Assembly (NCBI GenBank): GCA_016302225.1
Contig: JAEDOB010000119.1
Span: 1 to 6,802 of the forward strand
Reading direction: 5' to 3'
DNA: 6,802 bases
Source of the DNA: Oscillospiraceae bacterium
GTDB taxonomy: Bacteria > Bacillota > Clostridia > Oscillospirales > Ruminococcaceae
Numbering within the stretch: the first letter of the stretch is position 1; each line of letters opens with the position of its first letter. Under the pieces are notes generated by a model, which worked only from the letters and a program-made list of their open reading frames with translations, had not been told where the DNA came from and did not search any database. The translations under genes and the position numbers were made by a program. This document shows, piece by piece, positions 1 through 5,611 of this stretch.

Positions 1-86
1 ATTATTTTCTTGCAGCAGCTGTCAAGGTCGGGAAGTTTTTCTCCGTTATTTGTCAAATCGATAACGTCAGCTTCATAGGTCTGCAT
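1..86 (-). CDS. 5' fragment of an unrecognised gene (28 codons)
   Basis: The reading frame opens with ATG at 84-86 on the minus strand and runs off the left edge. The visible peptide begins MQTYEADVIDLTNNGEK and continues LPDLDSCCKKI. It is hydrophilic and shows neither a signal peptide nor a membrane segment. A Shine-Dalgarno-like AAGGCGGTG at 93-101 lies six bases before the ATG, and a good sigma-A promoter sits just upstream, so this is very probably a real start. The two adjacent cysteines might bind metal, but too little is visible to say. I do not recognise the family. The gene is divergent from the glycanase at 687 and has its own promoter. Confidence 0.7.
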   Translation of the reverse strand, partial: MQTYEADVIDLTNNGEKLPDLDSCCKKI

Positions 87-118
87 CTTTAACACCGCCT
101 TTCCGATTTACTGACTAT

Positions 119-147
119 ATTATATCACCTTTTTCCCGAAAAATCAA
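119..147 (-). promoter_or_regulatory. Sigma-A promoter of the left-edge gene
   Basis: On the minus strand a -35 box TTGATT (142-147) is followed by a 17-base spacer and a perfect -10 box TATAAT (119-124). Transcription should begin near 112, giving a leader of about 26 bases before the ATG at 86. Confidence 0.8.
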
Positions 148-186
148 GAGGTTCTGTCTGTGTGTCAAAAAAATCAATTTTCACAT

Positions 187-313
187 AATCTCAAACAAAT
201 ATACTTATGCAGAGGCGACCATCGGCCGTCCGCAGTGCCGCAGAAAGCCGAAAATACATCGTATCTGCGGGCGGGGAAATGGTCGTCACTACAAAAATTC
301 GTTAGATATTGAT
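187..313. repeat. GC-rich nested hairpin in an AT-rich intergenic region
   Basis: The core is 215-286. An outer 8-bp stem pairs 215-222 with 279-286 (one G-T pair) and an inner 10-bp stem pairs 226-235 with 265-274 (one G-T pair). They are separated by a small internal loop (223-225 against 275-278). The 29-base apical loop contains a second CCGCAG (238-243) and a small ATAC-atc-GTAT hairpin (254-264). The flanks to about 187 and 313 also show weak inverted similarity (AACAAAT against AACGAAT), so the whole may be a longer degenerate palindrome. It lies upstream of both flanking promoters, so neither gene's transcript should include it. It has no coding signal. It could be a dispersed non-autonomous repeat or an independent structured RNA; I cannot choose between these from one copy. 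Confidence 0.55.
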
Positions 314-338
314 TTCCACGCTTAAAATATTGCAATAC

Positions 339-367
339 TTGACAGTGTTTTTTTGACGTGTTATAAT
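339..367 (+). promoter_or_regulatory. Perfect-consensus sigma-A promoter upstream of the GH5 gene
   Basis: TTGACA (339-344), a 17-base spacer and TATAAT (362-367) match the vegetative consensus exactly. The -10 box is followed after GA by its own inverse ATTATA (370-375), so a dyad covers the -10 and start-site region. Transcription should begin near 374. The first supported start codon downstream is 687, so the leader would be about 310 bases long. Confidence 0.85.
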
Positions 368-465
368 GAATTATATGTATTTTTATTATATCCATATCAT
401 AAAAACGGCGGCGGTAAAATCTTTCAGAGAAAAATAACATACACAAACAATATAAGCGAAATCAC

Positions 466-487
466 TAAGGAACTGCTGATTAAATCG
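466..487 (+). repeat. Direct repeat copy 1 in the GH5 leader
   Basis: TAAGG, then AACTGCTGA, TTA and AATCG. It matches copy 2 at 646-668 in 20 positions when 3 bases are gapped. A third, more diverged copy lies in the WYL leader on the other strand (6694-6715). Confidence 0.6.
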
Positions 488-645
488 ACAATTTTACTTT
501 TCTTGCTGCCTGAGTAATGTATCTGAATGGGTGTTCCCTAATACATTGATCAATAAACCCAAAAGCACAAAAGGTCAGTATAAATCACAATTAAGCATAA
601 AAAAGCACTTGCATTATCATCGGAAATATGGTACACTTTATTCAA

Positions 646-668
646 TAAGGATAACTGCTGAAAAATCG
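646..668 (+). repeat. Direct repeat copy 2, just before the GH5 ribosome site
   Basis: TAAGG, AT, AACTGCTGA, then AAAATCG. It ends seven bases before the GGAGGA ribosome site of the glycanase gene. A protein bound to DNA here, or an RNA interaction through this motif, could affect expression. Confidence 0.6.
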
Positions 669-674
669 GTTTAT

Positions 675-680
675 GGAGGA
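675..680 (+). promoter_or_regulatory. Ribosome binding site of the GH5 gene
   Basis: GGAGGA lies six bases before ATG 687. It fixes the start there rather than at GTG 531, which has no such site. Confidence 0.9.
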
Positions 681-686
681 AACTGT

Positions 687-2519
687 ATGAAAATGAAAAC
701 TTTATCAGCTGTCACTGCTCTGCTTCTTGCCGCATCGATGCTGGCAGGCTGCGGAAACAGCGGCAGCGCAAAAGACACTGCGGAAACATCGGCAGCCGAG
801 CAAAGCGTATCGGAAACCGAAGCTGCTCCTGCGGAAAATGCCGTCCCCGACCATGAGGAGGCTATCAGGAAAATGACCTCACTTGATATGATAAGGGCAA
901 TGGGCAACGGTATCAATCTGGGAAACACCCTTGAAGCCTACAATCACAGCGGCTATGTGAACGGCGCAGATCCCGACGGCTTTGAAACGGGTTGGGGACA
1001 GCCCTATACCACCGCCGAAATGATTCAGGGCATGAAGGACGCAGGCTTTGACACCATAAGGCTGCCCGTTGCGTGGACAAACGGCATGAACTTTGAAACG
1101 GGCGACTACACCATTGACGAGCGTTTGATGAACCGTGTGGAAACAGTGGTAAACTATGCCCTTGATGCGGATATGTACGTTATCGTCAATGACCACTGGG
1201 ACGGCGGCTGGTGGGGAATGTTCGGCGCCGAGGATATGGAAACCAGAGATAAGGCTTTGGAAATGTACAAGTCCATGTGGACGCAGATAGGCGAGAATTT
1301 CAAGGATTATTCCTACAAGCTTATTTTCGAATCCGCAAATGAGGAGCTTGGCGACCGTCTGAACGACAAGGACGTGACGGGTTCCGAGGGCGTTCTGAAC
1401 AAGAATGAGTGCTACGAAACCGCCAATATGATAAACAGCGAGTTTGTAAAGCTTATCCGTTCCCAGGGCGGAAACAACGCAGACCGTTTCCTGCTTATTG
1501 CGGGATATAACACGGACATTTCCATGACCTGCGACGACCGTTTCAAAATGCCCGAGGATCCTGCGGACAGCAAGCTGCTGCTTTCGGTGCATTACTACAC
1601 TCCCTGGGACTACTGCGGCACGGACAGCGTTGACCATTGGGGTTCTCCCACCGACCTTGAGGAGCAGAACGGTCTGTTCGAGAAGCTGAGCAAGTTCTCC
1701 GAACAGGGCTACGGCGTTGTTATCGGCGAATATGCGGTAATGAAGAAGGACGGCACCATCAAGCCCGATACAGACAAATTCTACGGAAATCTTCTTGACA
1801 ACTGCGACCTTTACGATTTCTGCCCCGTGCTCTGGGACTGCAACAATTTCTATAAGAGATCGTCCAACACCACTTCCAACGAGGCTCTTGCAAAGCTGTT
1901 TTCGGAACGCAGATATGAAAACGAGAAGGACAAGGACGTTGAAACGGTCAAGTCAGAAGCAAAGGCGAGAATAGAAGAGTTAAGCACAAAAGCCGCCGAG
2001 GAACAGATGGCAGGCATTGAGCTACCCCCTTCCGACGATATGGCTATTGCGTGGATAATGTACAATTCGGGAGATTACGGCATTTCATACAGCGTCGGCG
2101 ATGTGTACGACCCCACAGGCTGCACAACGGGCGTTAAGGCGCAGAATGTTCAGATAACAGGCGAGGGAACATACACCGTAAGCCTTGATTTCACCGAATG
2201 CGGCACGGCAAAGGGCACGGCGTTCTCCGCTCTGGGAATATCCAACGGCGAAGAGCTTTTCCCCGGATATACCTACACAATTGACGAGATACTCATAAAC
2301 GGTGAGGCCTTTGAGATGGCGGGAAAGAGCTACACCTGCTCCGACGACGGAAAATGCAGCCGAGTTAATCTTTATAACGGCTGGGTGAAAAAGCTCCCCG
2401 GTGAGGCAAGAACGGCAGACGGCGATTTAGAGGGCTGCACCGCTCAAATAATGCCGCTGGGAGAAAAAACTCGTGTCAATACCATTTCCGTTACCTTTAC
2501 GGCAAAGGCTCCCGATTGA
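687..2519 (+). CDS. Lipoprotein GH5 endo-glycanase (cellulase-type)
   Basis: The 610-residue product should hydrolyse beta-1,4-linked glucan or related plant polysaccharide at the cell surface. A signal peptide (1-21) ends in the lipobox LAGC, with Cys22 as the probable lipidation site. A Ser/Glu/Ala-rich linker follows (23-58). The GH5 barrel spans about 65-405: NGINLGNTLE near the start, Arg125 in TIRLPVAW, NDHW at 168-171, acid/base Glu219 in ESANEE, HYY at 302-304, nucleophile Glu348 in VIGEY, and Trp383 in VLWDCNN. The usual Pro after the acid/base Glu is Glu here. A charged, probably helical connector (405-445) leads to a roughly 160-residue domain (450-610) with beta-sandwich-like character, perhaps carbohydrate-binding; I cannot name its family. 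Subfamily 4 is likely from the motif style. The substrate (cellulose, xyloglucan, mixed-linkage glucan) cannot be read from sequence. The gene is monocistronic, with a long leader and a strong terminator. Confidence 0.93.
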   Translation: MKMKTLSAVTALLLAASMLAGCGNSGSAKDTAETSAAEQSVSETEAAPAENAVPDHEEAIRKMTSLDMIRAMGNGINLGNTLEAYNHSGYVNGADPDGFETGWGQPYTTAEMIQGMKDAGFDTIRLPVAWTNGMNFETGDYTIDERLMNRVETVVNYALDADMYVIVNDHWDGGWWGMFGAEDMETRDKALEMYKSMWTQIGENFKDYSYKLIFESANEELGDRLNDKDVTGSEGVLNKNECYETANMINSEFVKLIRSQGGNNADRFLLIAGYNTDISMTCDDRFKMPEDPADSKLLLSVHYYTPWDYCGTDSVDHWGSPTDLEEQNGLFEKLSKFSEQGYGVVIGEYAVMKKDGTIKPDTDKFYGNLLDNCDLYDFCPVLWDCNNFYKRSSNTTSNEALAKLFSERRYENEKDKDVETVKSEAKARIEELSTKAAEEQMAGIELPPSDDMAIAWIMYNSGDYGISYSVGDVYDPTGCTTGVKAQNVQITGEGTYTVSLDFTECGTAKGTAFSALGISNGEELFPGYTYTIDEILINGEAFEMAGKSYTCSDDGKCSRVNLYNGWVKKLPGEARTADGDLEGCTAQIMPLGEKTRVNTISVTFTAKAPD

Positions 2520-2541
2520 TGAAATAGGAAATTAGTATAAC

Positions 2542-2579
2542 AAAAAGTGCGCTTCCCGTTTGAATTGGGGAGCGCACTT
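2542..2579 (-). terminator. Intrinsic terminator of the CDF-GNAT operon
   Basis: Read on the minus strand, the same 13-bp hairpin is followed directly by a T run (the As at 2542-2546). It begins 16 bases past the acetyltransferase stop and closes the four-gene operon, so the hairpin is a shared convergent terminator. Confidence 0.85.
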
Positions 2580-2586
2580 CGTTTTT
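2545..2586 (+). terminator. Intrinsic terminator of the GH5 gene
   Basis: A 13-bp stem (2545-2557 with 2567-2579, one G-T pair) with a 9-base loop is followed by CG and five Ts. It starts 25 bases after the glycanase stop. The same hairpin serves the opposite strand. Confidence 0.9.
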
Positions 2587-2595
2587 GCCGAGGTG

Positions 2596-3159
2596 TCATT
2601 TTTCGGCTTCATACTCGCTTCTCAGCATTGAAAAATACAGCCTTCCCACGTAATCTCCGTTAAAGAAGAAATAATCCCGCAAAGTGCCCTCGTAGGTAAA
2701 TCCGCACTTTTCTATGACACGCTTTGACGGCTTGTTTATTTCCTTTGTGCATATCTGTACCTTATGCAGATTCATTTTGTCAAAACCGTATTTGATAACT
2801 GCCTTGGTGGCTTCGGTGGCATAGCCCTTGCATTGGAAATTCGAGCCGATGCAGTACTCTATTTCCGCAAACCGGTTTTTGCTGTCCACAAGGAAAAAGG
2901 CTATCTGTCCGATACATTCGCCCGAAGCGTTTTCGATAATTGCCCAGCGATAGTAATCGGGCTTTTCGTAAGAGCCGATGTACTTGTCAAGCAGCTCCTT
3001 TACGGCTTCTTTTGTGGTGTAGACAGGTTCTGCGTACATTGACTGAATTTTTTCGTCGGCTATCCAGTATTTCAGCATGGCGTCATCGTCCGTGTAACGA
3101 AATCTGCGAAGTGTTAGCCGTTCTGTTTCGATAGTGTTTGTTCCGATGTGTGTAAGCAT
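2596..3159 (-). CDS. GNAT-family N-acetyltransferase, RimJ/RimL-like
   Basis: This 187-residue protein should transfer an acetyl group from acetyl-CoA to an amine. It opens with IETERLTLRRF (10-20), the typical beta-1 strand of the RimJ/RimL-type branch. The core continues with IGQIAF (83-88), AEIEYCIG (98-105), and the acetyl-CoA pyrophosphate loop QCKGYATEA (109-117), which fits the Q/RxxGxG/A motif. The late part has NKPSKRVIEKCGF (142-154), the usual alpha-4/beta-7 region. The acceptor (protein N-terminus, antibiotic or small amine) cannot be told. The start is ATG 3159, because GGAGGA (3166-3171) lies six bases upstream inside the end of the preceding gene. The frame is open to 3231, but that extension has no ribosome site. 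One base separates the two genes, which suggests translational coupling. It is last in the operon. Confidence 0.88.
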   Translation of the reverse strand: MLTHIGTNTIETERLTLRRFRYTDDDAMLKYWIADEKIQSMYAEPVYTTKEAVKELLDKYIGSYEKPDYYRWAIIENASGECIGQIAFFLVDSKNRFAEIEYCIGSNFQCKGYATEATKAVIKYGFDKMNLHKVQICTKEINKPSKRVIEKCGFTYEGTLRDYFFFNGDYVGRLYFSMLRSEYEAEK

Positions 3160-3160
3160 T

Positions 3161-3616
3161 TTAGTTCCTCCGTTTTTTAAAATAGTTTTTTTCAAGATAC
3201 CATTCAGTAAAGCCCGAATTGCCCGTATCAATATCCTTTACCGCTTCCTTTTCCAATGCACGCCTTTCCGAAAAGCTGCCGTGATAATACTCTATCATTT
3301 CCGATATTTTTTTGCCGGAAATAAATAAAGGCAGCGGGCTGAAAATGTCCGAATATTTGCCTGCGGATTCCGTACAGCTTACCGAAAAGCAGCCCAAGGG
3401 CGTAAGCAGAGCATAGGAATATTCATCGTAATGGCTATCCATTCTGGTAATTGCCGATGACATAAAACGAGTTACCGTAAGGCAGACATTCTTTTCTTCA
3501 TCATATACAGCCGTAAGCAGATTTAAGTTCTGGTAGGAGAAATAATCTCTCTTCGTGGGCTTTACCATATTGATTATGGCTTTGCGCTGTTTGTCGTTTA
3601 GAAGAATAATTTTCAT
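3161..3616 (-). CDS. Hypothetical protein of 151 residues in the metal-riboswitch operon
   Basis: I do not recognise this family. The frame begins at ATG 3616 behind TGAGGA (3624-3629) and ends one base before the next gene's ATG, so it is very probably expressed. The product seems soluble, with neither a signal peptide nor a long hydrophobic segment. Its first half alternates strand-like stretches (LLTAVYDEEKNVCLTVTRF, YALLTPLGCFSVSC); its second half is charged and probably helical (KISEMIEYYHGSFSERRALE) and ends in a basic tail (KKRRN). There are two cysteines near 76 and 81 and one near 45, but no clear metal-binding motif. It lies 27 bases after the hydrolase gene. Confidence 0.75.
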   Translation of the reverse strand: MKIILLNDKQRKAIINMVKPTKRDYFSYQNLNLLTAVYDEEKNVCLTVTRFMSSAITRMDSHYDEYSYALLTPLGCFSVSCTESAGKYSDIFSPLPLFISGKKISEMIEYYHGSFSERRALEKEAVKDIDTGNSGFTEWYLEKNYFKKRRN

Positions 3617-3643
3617 ACTTCATTCCTCATTGTAAAAGATACT

Positions 3644-4339
3644 TCAAATATTCTCAACCAGCCATTTGTCCGTAATTTCAATATCTTCCGCTGACATAAA
3701 GGGATGCTCGCTGTTTTCCGAAACGGTGAGTATTGCTCCGAATTTGTCCGCAAAATTTCGGATAGCTTCAATAGGCTGCAAACTATCCCTTCCGCCATAG
3801 AGAATGGCAGTGGGGAGCTCCCATCGTGTAATGGGGTGAGATAGGATATACCGATAATAATCCCATCTGAGGGTGTCTATCTCGGTGGGTATCTCGCCCT
3901 TTTCCTCCAGCTGCTTTTCGGTGACGTTTGACCAAAGCATCATATGCTTAACAAGCCATTCCATATCCAAAATGGGCGACTGAAACAGGCACTTTTCAAA
4001 GGGTCTTTCGGTATAGGCGTTAAGGGAAAAATATGCGCCCAGACTGCACGCAAAAAGCGCACAATTATCCCAATTTGCAAAGGCGCAGTCAGCAATTACG
4101 TTAAGGTCGTGTATGCCGTTCCACACATCGCATCGGTGGGCGGTGTCTGTGCGTTCGCCGTGTTCGGGAAGGTCAAAGCTGAGCGTCTGCCAGCCCTTTT
4201 CTTCCGCTATTTCCGCAAACCGTTCGGCATACTCCTTGCGGCTCATTTTTCCGTGGACGTGTATGTATATTTTCCGTGACGGCTTTCCCCACAAAATTGC
4301 GGGGATTCCGTCAATTATAAGCTTTTTTCTTTCTGTCAT
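3644..4339 (-). CDS. Alpha/beta-hydrolase fold protein
   Basis: The 231-residue product has the layout of a small serine hydrolase. HVHG (27-30) is the usual oxyanion-hole strand end. LSFDLPEHGER (53-63) resembles the loop where such enzymes have a DxxGHG-type motif. The nucleophile elbow is ACSLG (97-101) with Ser99, so the first Gly of GxSxG is Ala. Asp185 in YGGRDSLQP and His212 in SEHPF complete a plausible triad. A helical, Trp-rich insertion (127-175) probably forms the lid. The substrate is unknown; esterase or peptidase activity is equally possible. No signal peptide is present. I chose ATG 4339, which has GAGGA eight to nine bases upstream and begins four bases after the exporter stop. 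GTG 4357 and ATG 4354 would overlap the exporter and have poorer sites. Confidence 0.82.
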   Translation of the reverse strand: MTERKKLIIDGIPAILWGKPSRKIYIHVHGKMSRKEYAERFAEIAEEKGWQTLSFDLPEHGERTDTAHRCDVWNGIHDLNVIADCAFANWDNCALFACSLGAYFSLNAYTERPFEKCLFQSPILDMEWLVKHMMLWSNVTEKQLEEKGEIPTEIDTLRWDYYRYILSHPITRWELPTAILYGGRDSLQPIEAIRNFADKFGAILTVSENSEHPFMSAEDIEITDKWLVENI

Positions 4340-4343
4340 CGTT

Positions 4344-5270
4344 TTATTCCTCATCACCTGTGGGATTTACATGTACCATTATATGCTTTACCTTCGGGAA
4401 ATTCTTTTCAATGTCGTCATGAACGGCTTCTGCTATGTTGTGGGCTTCACGGAGGGTATAGGAACCGTCCGCCAGAATTTCCAGGTCAACGTATATTTTA
4501 TTGCCGAAAATACGTGTTTGCAGCAGGTCTACTCCACGGACATTCTCGTTTTCCATAACGCAGTCATATATCTGCCTTTCCGTTTCCTCGTCGCAGGAGC
4601 GGTCTATCATTTTGTCCATAGCGTCCTTGAAAATGTCAAACGCTGCCTTTACGATAAACAGGAAAATCACAAGGCTGGCAATGGAATCCATTATGGGGAA
4701 ACCAAGCCTTGCGCCCTCGATACCTATAAGCGCACCTATTGAAGAGAGTGCGTCCGAGCGGTGGTGCCATGCGTCCGCCATTAATGCGCTCGAATCTATC
4801 TTCTTTGCATAGTGCCTTGTGTACCAGTACATGGATTCCTTGCTGACTATTGACACTATTGCAGCAATAAGCGCAAGAATTCCGGGGATCTGCAGCTCGC
4901 TGTAATTGCCGCTCAGAATATTCCTCAATGCGTCCGCACCTATGCCAAGACCTGTAATGAAAAGGACGACTGCAAGTATTATGGCAGCCACACATTCCAT
5001 TCGCTCATGCCCGTAGGGGTGCTCCTTGTCGGGCTCCTTTGACGCCAGCTTAATGCCGATGATCACCACAAATGTACTGAACACATCTGACGCCGAATGA
5101 ACAGCGTCGCTTATCATTGCCCCCGAATGGGCGATTATTCCCGCCAGCAGCTTGACAACGGAAAGTACTGCATTTCCCACTATGGTTATAAACGACACCC
5201 TGTTTGCCGTTGCCTGAAATTCAGCCTCCGTAACGATGTTTTCTCTTGTTGTTTCTTCGATTTTTTTCAT
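4344..5270 (-). CDS. Cation diffusion facilitator (CDF) metal exporter
   Basis: This 308-residue membrane protein should export a divalent metal (Zn, Co, Ni or Fe) by proton antiport. Hydrophobic helices lie near 25-47, 50-76, 93-112, 129-146, 174-190 and 196-212, the six-helix CDF plan. The transport site is visible as HxxxD in helix 2 (His58, Asp62 in SDAVHSASD) and HxxxD in helix 5 (His169, Asp173 in AWHHRSDA). A two-His two-Asp set is more usual in Zn/Co/Fe-type members than in Mn-type ones. The cytoplasmic C-terminal domain (about 222-303) includes YVDLEILADGS and HIMVHVNP, as in metal-sensing ferredoxin-like tails. HPYGHER (84-90) is a further CDF hallmark. ATG 5270 is the start because AGGAGG (5280-5285) is nine bases upstream. 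It is first in the operon, behind a metal riboswitch. Confidence 0.95.
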   Translation of the reverse strand: MKKIEETTRENIVTEAEFQATANRVSFITIVGNAVLSVVKLLAGIIAHSGAMISDAVHSASDVFSTFVVIIGIKLASKEPDKEHPYGHERMECVAAIILAVVLFITGLGIGADALRNILSGNYSELQIPGILALIAAIVSIVSKESMYWYTRHYAKKIDSSALMADAWHHRSDALSSIGALIGIEGARLGFPIMDSIASLVIFLFIVKAAFDIFKDAMDKMIDRSCDEETERQIYDCVMENENVRGVDLLQTRIFGNKIYVDLEILADGSYTLREAHNIAEAVHDDIEKNFPKVKHIMVHVNPTGDEE

Positions 5271-5279
5271 GTCGGTCAA

Positions 5280-5285
5280 CCTCCT
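5280..5285 (-). promoter_or_regulatory. Ribosome binding site of the CDF exporter
   Basis: AGGAGG on the minus strand lies nine bases before ATG 5270. The in-frame TTG at 5279 directly abuts this site and cannot be the start. Confidence 0.9.
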
Positions 5286-5336
5286 GATATTTTACTCTGT
5301 GTCACCAAATATGTGGGGGTTTCCAAAAAAAAGTAT

Positions 5337-5382
5337 AAAAAAACACCCACGAATCAGTAATAGCAACTACTGTCCCGTGGAT
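5337..5382 (-). terminator. Riboswitch-controlled intrinsic terminator (attenuator)
   Basis: On the minus strand ATCCACG (5382-5376) pairs with CGTGGGT (5351-5345, one G-T pair), and inside it CAGTA (5372-5368) pairs with TACTG (5359-5355). Two G-T pairs can join the stems. A run of seven Ts follows (5343-5337). The 5' arm reuses the 3' strand of aptamer stem P4, the conserved GGGA and the 3' strand of P1, so terminator and aptamer cannot form together. Metal binding should therefore permit read-through (ON switch). Confidence 0.88.
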
Positions 5383-5450
5383 GAAATATCCCACTGTCAC
5401 TTTTGTGACCCGACTCCATGACGACATTGTCACGGTCTGCTCAGTTTGTA
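5363..5450 (-). promoter_or_regulatory. czcD/NiCo-class transition-metal riboswitch aptamer
   Basis: The minus-strand RNA matches the conserved features I recall for the NiCo (czcD) class: ACTGAGCAG at the 5' side, an AGTCGG joiner in the middle and GGGACAGT at the 3' side. It folds as a four-stem junction. P1 pairs 5445-5442 with 5372-5369. P2 pairs 5435-5429 with 5422-5416 (7 bp, one G-T). P3 pairs 5409-5405 with 5400-5396 (5 bp, AAAA loop). P4 pairs 5394-5388 with 5382-5377 (one bulged G). The downstream gene is a CDF exporter, the family after which the class is named. Published ligands are Ni/Co, with later work arguing for Fe(II). The leader runs from about 5479 to 5271. Confidence 0.92.
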
Positions 5451-5485
5451 CTGTAGATCAATATGCAGTGCAAAGAGTTTCTTGC

Positions 5486-5514
5486 ATTATATCATATGTT
5501 TCGGGGCTTGTCAA
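5486..5514 (-). promoter_or_regulatory. Perfect-consensus promoter of the riboswitch-CDF operon
   Basis: On the minus strand TTGACA (5514-5509), a 17-base spacer and TATAAT (5491-5486) match the sigma-A consensus exactly. Such a strong unregulated start fits control by attenuation in the leader rather than at initiation. Transcription should begin near 5479. Confidence 0.9.
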
Positions 5515-5611
5515 GGTCAGCGGGAATTTTTTAGAAAAAACAGGTTAATTTTCTGAGAATAAAGTATTTACAAATTGTATCATAGTATAAAATGGCAACT
5601 TGGAGCTGCTG

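Larger units (their letters stand above)
374..686 (+). promoter_or_regulatory. Long 5' leader of the GH5 glycanase gene
   Basis: This stretch contains no supported gene. The frame is open from GTG 531, but it has no ribosome site there and the peptide looks random. Its notable content is a direct repeat (466-487 and 646-668), a 10-bp perfect palindrome ATTGATCAAT (545-554), and a segment (470-524) resembling the leader of the WYL gene. A weak second promoter is possible at 609-637 (TTGCAT-N17-TACACT), which would give a leader of only about 45 bases. I see no intrinsic terminator and no riboswitch class I know in it. Confidence 0.5.

Noticed and set aside
174..446. A 90-codon minus-strand open frame
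   Set aside because: It crosses the hairpin element and the GH5 promoter, and its peptide is low-quality and without motifs.
609..637. Second GH5 promoter TTGCAT-N17-TACACT
   Set aside because: Both boxes match the consensus poorly (3/6 and 4/6). It is noted as a possibility, not annotated as a promoter.
466..668. Insertion of a mobile element bounded by the two direct repeats
   Set aside because: The repeats are imperfect and too long for a target duplication, no transposase or terminal inverted repeats are present between them, and a third copy lies elsewhere without such an interval.
531..686. N-terminal extension of the glycanase from GTG 531
   Set aside because: The extension would put 52 residues before a classic lipoprotein signal peptide and has no ribosome site, whereas GGAGGA precedes ATG 687.
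879..1637. A 252-codon open frame antisense to the GH5 gene
   Set aside because: It lies wholly inside a well-supported gene, has no ribosome site and gives no recognisable domain. It follows from the codon bias of the plus-strand gene.
5271..5279. TTG 5279 as start of the CDF exporter
   Set aside because: It directly abuts AGGAGG with no spacing; ATG 5270 is nine bases away.
5515..5611. Terminator for the WYL gene
   Set aside because: Only a weak A/T-rich pairing (AGAAAA with TTTTCT) is present. I cannot support a real intrinsic terminator; transcription may stop by another means or read into the CDF leader.
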